64,000 bases of DNA, taken from the NCBI GenBank assembly GCA_028683855.1, contig JAQUHA010000005.1, positions 1 to 64,000 on the forward strand, given 5' to 3'. The position numbers were made by a program, and so were the translations under genes. Shown one piece after another: positions 7,400-13,638 of this stretch (within the stretch, counting starts at the first letter, position 1; each line of letters starts with the position of its first letter). A model generated the notes under the pieces. That model was not told the origin of the DNA. It ran no database searches and saw only the letters and a list, made by a program, of their open reading frames with translations. The stretch is from Desulfuromonadaceae bacterium (GTDB taxonomy: Bacteria; Desulfobacterota; Desulfuromonadia; Geobacterales; Pseudopelobacteraceae).

Positions 7400-9251
7400 A
7401 ACCGGCACCATGTTCCGTTCGTTCGGCATTAACCGTGCGGCGATAAATGTAGAGAGCCGTAGTATTGAAATCTCATTCTCAAGTGAAGCCCCGGTAGAGC
7501 GCTGGTTTGGCACCGAAATACTTGACCATGCTCCCGGCTCCGTCCGGCTTGATCGCATAAAAACAGGTGGCCCCCTGTTGATGGATCACTGCCGCGATGA
7601 TCAGGTCGGTGTTGTTGAGGATGTTGCCATCACAGCAGATAGAAAAGGTCGTGCAATCGTTCGCTTTGGCAAGAGCGTTGATGCAGAGGAAATCTATCAG
7701 GATGTGTTGGACGGTATCAGGCAGAACGTATCAGTAGGATATGTAATCCACAAAATGGAAGTTGAAGAACCTGAAGGAATGAACCCGGTCTACCGTGCTA
7801 CCGATTGGGAACCGCTGGAAATCAGCATCGTATCAGTCCCGGCAGATATCAGCGTCGGTGTCGGGCGCAGCGCAGACGAAACCGCCCACGAAACAGCAAT
7901 CATATGCAGAAACCTACCAAAAAAGGAGATTCAAAAAATGGAAACTCAAACCGTTGATTTACAGGCAGTAAGAACAGAAGAGCGCAACAAAGAACTGGCT
8001 AGAGTCCGTGACATTATCGCCATCGGTTCACGCCAGAAACTTGATGACCTGGCACGCCAGTTTGTTGAAAACGGAAAAGGTGTTGACGAATTCCGAAGTG
8101 CTGTAATTGAAGCCATGGAAGCTCGTGGCGAAATCAAGAAGGTAACGACAACTGCAGAGATCGGCATGGGTGAGCGCGATGTTAAAGAATACAGCCTGCT
8201 CCGCGCCATCAACGCCATGGCCAATCCTAATGACCGTAAAGCGCAGGAAGCAGCTGCTTTTGAATTTGAAACCAGCCGCGCAGTTGCTGATGGCCTCAAG
8301 CGTTCGCCACAGGGTTTCTTTATCCCTGCTGAAGTCCAGAAGCGTGATCTGGTTGTCGGTACTACAACCGCTGGCGGATTCACAAAGCAGACCACCGTAC
8401 TCGGCGGGTCATTTATTGATCTTCTCCGCAACCGTATGATGGTCAATAAAATGGGTGCAACTACTCTGACCGGTCTGGTTGGCGATATCGCCATCCCTTC
8501 TCTTTCCGGTGGAGCGACTGCCTACTGGGTAGCAGAAAACGGCGCACCGACAGAAAGCCAGCAGACATTTGGACAAGTTGCGCTTGCCCCCAAAACTGTC
8601 GGCGCATTTACAGACATCAGCCGCAAATTGCTTTTGCAGTCCAGCGTTGATGTAGAAAGCCTCGTCACAATGGACCTGGCCAATGTTGTCGCTCACGCTC
8701 TTGATCTCGCGGCGCTTCACGGTACTGGATCAGGCAACAATCAGCCAACAGGCATTGCAGGCACCTCCGGTATAGGTTCAGTTGCTGGCGGAACAGACGG
8801 CGCTGCTCCTACTTTTGCCAACATGATCAGCCTCTGGTCAGAAGTAGCAATTGACAATGCCGATTTCGGCAGTCTCGGTTTTCTCACAAACAGCAAAGTC
8901 ATCGGCAAACTTATGTCAACGCTGAAAGTACCGACCTATGGCAATGACTTCATCGTTAACGCCTTCCCTGATGCTGAAGGAATCACCAATATTCACGGTT
9001 CGCGCTGCGGTGTCTCCAATCAGGTATCCAGCGCACTGACAAAAGGTGGCTCCGGCGCGGTTGCTTCGGCAATCTTTTTTGGCAACTGGTCAGATCTCAT
9101 CATCGGTCAGTGGGGTGGTGTTGATGTTCTTGTTGATCCTTACACCGGCGGCGCGGCTGGCACAGTTCGCGTCCGTGTTCTTCAGGATGCCGATGTCGCA
9201 GTTCGTCACGCCTCCAGCTTCAGCGCAATGCTTGACGCACTGACCGCGTAA
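7380..9251 (+). CDS. Fused prohead protease and HK97-type major capsid protein
   Basis: One 623-residue reading frame joins two functions that are often separate genes. Residues about 1-175 resemble the HK97 prohead protease family (ISFSSEAPVERWFGTEIL; GGPLLMDH; RQNVSVGY; ISIVSVPAD). Residues from about 187 are a scaffold-like helical region (RTEERNKELARVRD) followed by the HK97-fold capsid domain (GGFTKQTTVLGGSFIDLLR to the C-terminus). ATG 7380 has AGGAG upstream. An excellent internal ribosome site and ATG at 7938 may also give the 437-residue capsid protein alone. Proteolytic maturation would separate the parts in virions. Confidence 0.88.
   Translation: MQTQTLKTGTMFRSFGINRAAINVESRSIEISFSSEAPVERWFGTEILDHAPGSVRLDRIKTGGPLLMDHCRDDQVGVVEDVAITADRKGRAIVRFGKSVDAEEIYQDVLDGIRQNVSVGYVIHKMEVEEPEGMNPVYRATDWEPLEISIVSVPADISVGVGRSADETAHETAIICRNLPKKEIQKMETQTVDLQAVRTEERNKELARVRDIIAIGSRQKLDDLARQFVENGKGVDEFRSAVIEAMEARGEIKKVTTTAEIGMGERDVKEYSLLRAINAMANPNDRKAQEAAAFEFETSRAVADGLKRSPQGFFIPAEVQKRDLVVGTTTAGGFTKQTTVLGGSFIDLLRNRMMVNKMGATTLTGLVGDIAIPSLSGGATAYWVAENGAPTESQQTFGQVALAPKTVGAFTDISRKLLLQSSVDVESLVTMDLANVVAHALDLAALHGTGSGNNQPTGIAGTSGIGSVAGGTDGAAPTFANMISLWSEVAIDNADFGSLGFLTNSKVIGKLMSTLKVPTYGNDFIVNAFPDAEGITNIHGSRCGVSNQVSSALTKGGSGAVASAIFFGNWSDLIIGQWGGVDVLVDPYTGGAAGTVRVRVLQDADVAVRHASSFSAMLDALTA
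7923..7940 (+). promoter_or_regulatory. Internal Shine-Dalgarno and in-frame ATG for capsid part
   Basis: AAGGAG at 7923-7928 lies nine bases before an in-frame ATG at 7938, exactly at the border between the protease and scaffold/capsid parts. It is stronger than most ribosome sites in this phage, so it probably allows separate translation of the capsid precursor (METQTVDLQAV...) from the same gene. Confidence 0.65.
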
Positions 9252-9262
9252 CTTTTAATCAG

Positions 9263-9284
9263 CGGGGCGGGTAAAACCGCCCCG
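9263..9284 (+). other. GC-rich hairpin after capsid gene
   Basis: CGGGGCGG and CCGCCCCG form a perfect 8-bp stem with the loop GTAAAA, followed by TATTAA and not a T run. It sits 11 bases after the capsid stop. It may be a weak terminator or an mRNA 3'-end stabiliser that keeps capsid mRNA abundant. Confidence 0.5.
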
Positions 9285-9301
9285 TATTAACGAGGTAATC
9301 A

Positions 9302-9469
9302 ATGCAACTTATTTCAAATAAAAACATGTTGGTTGACGGTATCCATGTTGCTATCGGTGAAAAGTTCGCCACCGATGATAAAACTGCCGTGAGATTGATA
9401 TCAACGGGTAAAGCAACGCTTGCCGACGATGAAGAAAAACACCAGGCAAAACCAAAGGGCAAAAAGTGA
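9302..9469 (+). CDS. Small phage protein, 55 residues
   Basis: This short ORF (MQLISNKNMLVDGIHVAIG...) is missing from the track. It ends in a lysine-rich tail (KHQAKPKGKK) and overlaps the next gene start. GAGGT precedes the ATG. A related pattern (small beta-start protein with a residue run such as VGEKF.TDDKTAVRLI) also appears in the gene at 11430, so the two may be distant relatives. In similar phages such proteins sit in the head-tail joining region. No function is assigned. Confidence 0.65.
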   Translation: MQLISNKNMLVDGIHVAIGEKFATDDKTAVRLISTGKATLADDEEKHQAKPKGKK

Positions 9470-9756
9470 AATTTTCAGCAGCCGACATAGACGCGATGTT
9501 AGCCGTCACCGGAATATCAGCGATGCTCTCTCCTGCGCTGGAGTTGCCGAAAGCTATCACCGTAAAATTCCGGCGGAACGGTATTGATGCCATGGGGATG
9601 CTAACGGATAAACCGCAGGCAGTATGCAAAGAGAGTGACTTCGACGGTATCGACTACCGCAACTGCCAGATTGAAATAAACAGCACTACCTATCGGATAT
9701 CACGACCTCGTCCGGATGATGCCGGATTTGTATTTATCGACCTAACAAGGCTCTGA
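9466..9756 (+). CDS. Head-tail joining protein-like
   Basis: The 96-residue protein follows the capsid gene and precedes a tail-terminator-like gene, where lambda has FII. Its second half (FDGIDYRNCQIEINSTTYRISRPRPDD) is beta-rich and consistent with a small joining protein. Start is GTG at 9466, overlapping the previous stop by 4 bases (GTGA). Assignment is mainly positional. Confidence 0.6.
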   Translation: MKFSAADIDAMLAVTGISAMLSPALELPKAITVKFRRNGIDAMGMLTDKPQAVCKESDFDGIDYRNCQIEINSTTYRISRPRPDDAGFVFIDLTRL

Positions 9757-9757
9757 C

Positions 9758-10180
9758 ATGGCACTAACCAAGCGCAAAGACATACTCGACGACATCGTCT
9801 ACCGCCTGGGGCAGATCTCTGCCATCACTACCGTGGCCAAGTGGCGCGACACCGATGCCGAACCGTTCGATTCGAGCGAATGCCCTGCGATCAACATCAA
9901 AAACCGTGATGCCGATATCACACACAATGTCAGCGACGATGAGCACGCTCTCCCTATCTCGCTGGAGATTCACACCACTTCACGCATCACCGCCGATGAT
10001 GCCGAAAGCCTCCTCGGAGACGTTGCCGGTCAGGTTGAATCAAATAGTACATGGGGCGGCCACGCCGACGGCACAACGGTAGAGAGTCACGGCATAGATA
10101 CCACTCAGACCGGAGACACAATCACAGCCGCCGCCCTGGAGATCATCGTTCACTACACCACCGACAAGGGGAAAATCTGA
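9758..10180 (+). CDS. Tail terminator/completion protein-like
   Basis: The 140-residue protein has a pattern like lambda gpU-type tail terminators: N-terminal helix (RKDILDDIVYRLGQI), then strands (PAINIKNRD; LPISLEIHT) and a final ALEIIVHYTTDKG strand. Such proteins cap the growing tail tube and join it to the head. It follows the joining-like gene and its stop overlaps the start of the lysis cassette (TGATG). Confidence 0.65.
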   Translation: MALTKRKDILDDIVYRLGQISAITTVAKWRDTDAEPFDSSECPAINIKNRDADITHNVSDDEHALPISLEIHTTSRITADDAESLLGDVAGQVESNSTWGGHADGTTVESHGIDTTQTGDTITAAALEIIVHYTTDKGKI

Positions 10181-10398
10181 TGCACGATCCAACATGGTTT
10201 GAACATGTCGATCTAATGCAGACAATGATGGGGAGTCTGTTCCTCATTTTAGGCTGGTTTATGATCCGCACTCTGCACAGCATTGAGAAATCAATCGGGA
10301 TTCTGTTTAAAAAATATGAAGAGATTGACAAAAATCATGACGCGCTGCGCGGTGAATTCAACCAGTTACGGGGCGAACATATAGCGAGGCACAGCTGA
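10180..10398 (+). CDS. Holin-like small membrane protein
   Basis: The 72-residue protein has one hydrophobic segment (MMGSLFLILGWFMIRTL, about residues 16-32) followed by a charged amphipathic coiled coil (IEKSIGILFKKYEEIDKNHDALRGEF). This layout is like XhlA-type lysis accessory proteins and some holins, which make holes in the inner membrane so that the muramidase can reach the wall. It overlaps the preceding stop and the following endolysin start by TGATG-type junctions, which suggests translational coupling. The ORF track shows this frame from 10051, but the ATG at 10180 fits the overlap and domain. Confidence 0.65.
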   Translation: MHDPTWFEHVDLMQTMMGSLFLILGWFMIRTLHSIEKSIGILFKKYEEIDKNHDALRGEFNQLRGEHIARHS

Positions 10399-11000
10399 TG
10401 AGCAACTTTGACAACGCATACAAGCGCACCATAAATACCGAGGGTGGCTACGCCAATGACCCGCGTGACCGTGGCGGCGAAACTTATAAAGGGGTCTCCC
10501 GCAACAACTGGCCCCGCTGGTCTGGTTGGCGGATCGTTGACGGAGTGAAGAACAACCTGGTCAAACAACCACCGCACGGCACTCCGGAATATAGAAACTG
10601 GGTGCGTGAACTGAACCGCCAGCTGGCTGGCAGTCCACTGCTGCAGAACGCTGTCATGGCGTTTTACAAGAATAACTTTTGGGGCAACCTGGGCGAAATA
10701 ACCGATCAACGCGTGGCGGAGGAGCTTTTCGACAAGCGCGTCAACTGCGGTGATGTCGCCTGCAGATGGATACAGCGTGCCGCTGCTGTTGTCGCTGATG
10801 GCACCATCGGCCCCAAAAGCCTTGCCGCGATTAACGCCGCCGATCCGGCTGCGCTGCTCAGCAAGTTTAACGATGCCGCCTTCCATTATTACGAAGGGCT
10901 GATCAGGGTGGATTCGTCACAGGCTGTCTTTCGTAACTCCTGGTATGGCCGCCTGAAAAATTATGACGGCAGTCAGTTTGATACGGAGGGGGTCGCCTGA
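10398..11000 (+). CDS. Endolysin, GH108 N-acetylmuramidase
   Basis: The 200-residue protein is a glycoside hydrolase family 108 muramidase, which cuts the glycan strands of peptidoglycan for lysis. The N-terminal catalytic motif is EGGYANDPRDRGGETYKG with the probable catalytic glutamate at residue 15. A C-terminal peptidoglycan-binding-like part (VADGTIGPKSLAAINAAD) follows. There is no signal peptide, so export needs the holin next door. It overlaps its neighbours (TGATGA) within the lysis cassette. Confidence 0.92.
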   Translation: MSNFDNAYKRTINTEGGYANDPRDRGGETYKGVSRNNWPRWSGWRIVDGVKNNLVKQPPHGTPEYRNWVRELNRQLAGSPLLQNAVMAFYKNNFWGNLGEITDQRVAEELFDKRVNCGDVACRWIQRAAAVVADGTIGPKSLAAINAADPAALLSKFNDAAFHYYEGLIRVDSSQAVFRNSWYGRLKNYDGSQFDTEGVA

Positions 11001-11410
11001 TGACGCCGCAGATCAAATATTACGAAGGGTACAAATATCAGCTGGCTGAACCGTACATCGTCCAGACCGCTCTCCGTCCGCTGGCCCATATCGGTCACGA
11101 CTTTATAGTTCTCTCCACTGATGGTCTGCTGATGATCAAAGCCGGTTATGCCTGGGACGGCCCCAGCGGCCCGACTATCGACACAAAGAACTTCATGCGC
11201 GGCTCTCTCGTCCATGATGCCCTGTATCAGTTAATGCGCCACAAACTGCTTGATTGCGGTTGGCGTGAAACTGCCGATTCAGAACTGCGCCGGATCTGCC
11301 GTGAAGATGGCATGAGCTGGCTTCGTGCCTGGTGGGTATATAAAGGTGTCCGTATCGGCGGTGAAGGTTCCGCCGTTTGGCAAGAGGAAGAAATAGCAAC
11401 AGCACCATGA
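11000..11410 (+). CDS. DUF1353 family phage protein
   Basis: The 136-residue protein matches the DUF1353 pattern: an AWDGPSGPTIDTKNFMRGSLVHDALYQLM core with histidine and aspartate that may bind metal. This family is frequent in phage genomes, often near lysis genes, and its function is not established. It is coupled to the endolysin by a TGATG junction, so it may contribute to lysis or cell-wall processing; that is inference. Confidence 0.8.
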   Translation: MTPQIKYYEGYKYQLAEPYIVQTALRPLAHIGHDFIVLSTDGLLMIKAGYAWDGPSGPTIDTKNFMRGSLVHDALYQLMRHKLLDCGWRETADSELRRICREDGMSWLRAWWVYKGVRIGGEGSAVWQEEEIATAP

Positions 11411-11429
11411 AAGTTAAAGGAGTCGCAAA

Positions 11430-11630
11430 ATGCAAATCCGGATCATAAAGCGTCGCTTTCTAAACTCGCTAAACCGCAACGTCAAAGTCGGTGAAGTTCT
11501 AGAATCACCAAAAGATGTAACGGAAGCGCTCCTTACAGCATACGTCAACAACGGCATCGCAGAAGAAATCAAAGCGGCGCCGGTCACATACAGCGAAACA
11601 GAACCAGAAATCATAGATGGAGGTGAATAA
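11430..11630 (+). CDS. Small protein before tail tube gene
   Basis: The 66-residue protein (MQIRIIKRRFLNSLNRNVKVGEVLE...) has AAAGGAG well placed upstream and ends two bases before the tail tube gene. It is basic at the N-terminus and acidic at the C-terminus (SETEPEIIDGGE). In many phages small proteins of this type come just before the tail tube gene. I do not recognise its function. Confidence 0.65.
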   Translation: MQIRIIKRRFLNSLNRNVKVGEVLESPKDVTEALLTAYVNNGIAEEIKAAPVTYSETEPEIIDGGE

Positions 11631-11632
11631 CC

Positions 11633-12718
11633 ATGTCAGTCAAACAGTATGTAGCACTCAGCGAACAGGCAGCACGGACAGCACTTGACGGCTCTCCGGC
11701 GTATCTGTTTTACCCGGTCAAGGGCAAGCTCGAACCGGAGCCGGATTTTAAGGAAGATGCCGTCAAAGAGTGGCGGGCGCAGGATACTGCCCAGGGCGAC
11801 ACCTCAGATGAGCGAACCTCAACCGCGTGGAAATACTCTCTGGAAGGGCGAATCTATCCGGGTGACGAACTTGCCCTGCTGATGCGGCATCTGCTCGGTT
11901 ATGCCGACACAGCGGTTGCACTCGATGCTCCAAACGCTGCCGCCTCACTCCAGATGTTCCGCACAGCAACAGAGATGTACGGCGATGACGCGCAGAATCT
12001 TGACAAAGCCCTTGCCATCATCCCCAACACCGCAAAAGGCACCAGCACCTACAGTCAGGCCTTTGTCGGTGGCCGTCCGAATAGCGCAGAGCTCAACTTC
12101 AAAGGTGGCGATGCCGCAGAGATAAAAATCAATCTCACCGGCGGCCCGTGGATCGGTGCTGTCGAACAGACAGCCATTGCCGGTGTTGCCTTTCCTGCCG
12201 CCAAAGCATTCCGCAGCGTGCCGAAAGTCTATCTCGGCTCTGGTGCAACTCTTACCGGCACCGCTCCGGATTACACCGATTTTACAGCCGGCACCATGGC
12301 GCTGGTCAAACCTGATGATCTGATGATCAAACTGGAGCCGGGCATTGAGGACGTCTACAAAATGAACGGCATCGAAGGGCCGTCCGTTACCGAACGCAAA
12401 AAGCAGTGGTCACTATCTATCGAGTACACCCACGACTTCTCTGATCCTGCCTCCGGCTGGTCTTCTTATGATGCCTGGGCGGCACGTTTTGCCGATATTC
12501 AGTATCTCCCCTGCATGATCATACTGGACAGCAGCGAAGTGATTCCTTCCTGCTCCACCCAGACGTACCAGCTGGCATTCTATCTGCCAAAAATGAAGCT
12601 TACCGTCGATATGCCAGACCGGAAAAACGACGGCAGCAAGAGCAAGACCAAAGTCAAGCTCGAAAGCCGCGTCGATGCCTCAGTCAACGTCGCCGCCTTC
12701 GCCAAGCTGATTTATTGA
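11633..12718 (+). CDS. Major tail tube protein
   Basis: The 361-residue protein has the repeated beta-strand pattern of siphovirus tail tube proteins, with a C-terminal domain (MKLTVDMPDRKNDGSKSKTKVKLESR) resembling tube-protein hairpins. Tail tubes are hexameric rings stacked along the tape measure. A strong GGAGGTG ribosome site precedes the ATG. Its position before the G/GT pair and tape measure fits exactly. An alternative is that only part of the protein forms the tube and the C-terminal part decorates it. Confidence 0.82.
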   Translation: MSVKQYVALSEQAARTALDGSPAYLFYPVKGKLEPEPDFKEDAVKEWRAQDTAQGDTSDERTSTAWKYSLEGRIYPGDELALLMRHLLGYADTAVALDAPNAAASLQMFRTATEMYGDDAQNLDKALAIIPNTAKGTSTYSQAFVGGRPNSAELNFKGGDAAEIKINLTGGPWIGAVEQTAIAGVAFPAAKAFRSVPKVYLGSGATLTGTAPDYTDFTAGTMALVKPDDLMIKLEPGIEDVYKMNGIEGPSVTERKKQWSLSIEYTHDFSDPASGWSSYDAWAARFADIQYLPCMIILDSSEVIPSCSTQTYQLAFYLPKMKLTVDMPDRKNDGSKSKTKVKLESRVDASVNVAAFAKLIY

Positions 12719-12797
12719 TAACCCCTCCCAGCCTCCCCTTAAATAAGGGGAGGAGCTTTTAACCCTCCCCTTTATTTAAGGGGGACTGAGGGGGTTA
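12719..12797 (+). repeat. Double-hairpin palindromic element (REP-like)
   Basis: A 79-base element made of two stem-loops lies between the tail tube and gpG genes. The first is CTCCCCTT-AAAT-AAGGGGAG; the second is a CCCCTTTATTTAAGGGG-type hairpin. The outer arms TAACCCC and GGGGTTA are also inverted, so the whole is an imperfect palindrome. Such GC-arm, AT-centre palindromes are scattered in bacterial intergenic regions as REP/MITE-like repeats; its presence inside a phage tail operon is unusual. Confidence 0.75.
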
Positions 12798-12823
12798 GCT
12801 TCTAAACCTCAAAAGGAACTGAT

Positions 12824-13225
12824 ATGAAAGTCAACAGCCGAAACCATGTATACCGTTACACCCCGAATTTCCTTGATAACCGCCAGCTCCCCGCTGATCA
12901 GCAGATCGTTATCAGTCTCCGTGCCGTGACTTCCCCGGATGAGGATGACTATCAGCGTGAAGCTCTGGCAAACCTCCGCACCTTTGCCCCTGATAAAGCC
13001 CAGGAGCTGAACGAAGCGCGTCACCGCAAGCTGATTACAGAGAAGTTTGTCTGCGTTGAAGGGTTGGAGATTGGCGGGCTGGAAGGTAAACCGCTTGACT
13101 ATGACACCTTCTATGCCGAAGCTCCGGCGGAGATCGTCAACGAAGTGCTCCGGGCGATCAGATCCGTGGAGATGCTGACCAACGGTGAACAAAAAAACTT
13201 CTTGCCGGTGCCAGATGGTCACTAA
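12824..13225 (+). CDS. Tail assembly chaperone, lambda gpG-like
   Basis: The 133-residue protein occupies the position of lambda gpG between tail tube and tape measure genes, with AAGGAA before the ATG. Near its 3' end the sequence CAA AAA AAC gives a slippery heptamer, from which ribosomes can slip -1 into the next frame to make a longer chaperone (gpGT). Such chaperones coat the tape measure protein during tail assembly and are absent from the virion. The protein is acidic and helical at its C-terminal half. Confidence 0.82.
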   Translation: MKVNSRNHVYRYTPNFLDNRQLPADQQIVISLRAVTSPDEDDYQREALANLRTFAPDKAQELNEARHRKLITEKFVCVEGLEIGGLEGKPLDYDTFYAEAPAEIVNEVLRAIRSVEMLTNGEQKNFLPVPDGH

Positions 13226-13236
13226 TCTGCTCCGGC
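13192..13236 (+). promoter_or_regulatory. Programmed -1 frameshift signal in G/GT pair
   Basis: The heptamer A AAA AAC (13192-13198) is in the correct phase of the gpG frame. After a 5-base spacer a stem can form between GCCGG (13204-13208) and CCGGC (13232-13236), with a smaller nested hairpin GTGCC-AGAT-GGTCAC. Slippage leads to CTT CTT GCC... in the frame that stays open to 13635. Confidence 0.85.
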
Positions 13237-13635
13237 GCGAATGGCCCACCGTTTAACTGTAAAGAGTGTGACGAGGATCAGCGGGAGGAGCGCAACTGCG
13301 GCAACCGCAAAAAGCTCCTGCACGAAATCCTGACCAGTGATGAATGGGAGCAGGTGGATCTCAGCTACCACGATCACGAAGTCCGTAAAATTGAAGACCT
13401 GAAGTTTTTTGCCTGTCCGGTCAGCACCATAACCGGAAACACATGGGAGCTGATGCGACAGGTTAACCTCTGCTGCAACGCCGCTGGGGAAATCAAGCAC
13501 CTCCCCGAACCTGATCTTTCCATACTGGATCAGTCGCCCCGTTTCCTCCGGGCGGTCGAAATTATCAGAAGCGAGCGCAACAGTGAATGGTTTTACGAAC
13601 TGCAGCAGAAATGGGCAAAAGCAAAAGCGGGGTAA
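13198..13635 (+). CDS. gpT extension made by -1 frameshift (gpGT)
   Basis: This frame has no good start of its own; the track's GTG at 13354 has no ribosome site and would omit an open, conserved-looking upstream part. Read after -1 slippage in gpG, it gives a gpGT fusion of about 270 residues. The extension has cysteines in a zinc-finger-like spacing (NCKECDEDQREERNCG) and a helical C-terminus (QQKWAKAKAG). In lambda, gpGT bridges gpG-coated tape measure to the tail tube protein. The stop is 3 bases before the tape measure ATG. Confidence 0.82.
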   Translation, partial: LLAGARWSLICSGANGPPFNCKECDEDQREERNCGNRKKLLHEILTSDEWEQVDLSYHDHEVRKIEDLKFFACPVSTITGNTWELMRQVNLCCNAAGEIKHLPEPDLSILDQSPRFLRAVEIIRSERNSEWFYELQQKWAKAKAG

Positions 13636-13638
13636 CCT

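Noticed and set aside
13354-13635. GTG 13354 as an independent start for gpT
   Set aside because: The frame is open far upstream into gpG, and a perfect slippery heptamer is in place; no ribosome site precedes the GTG.
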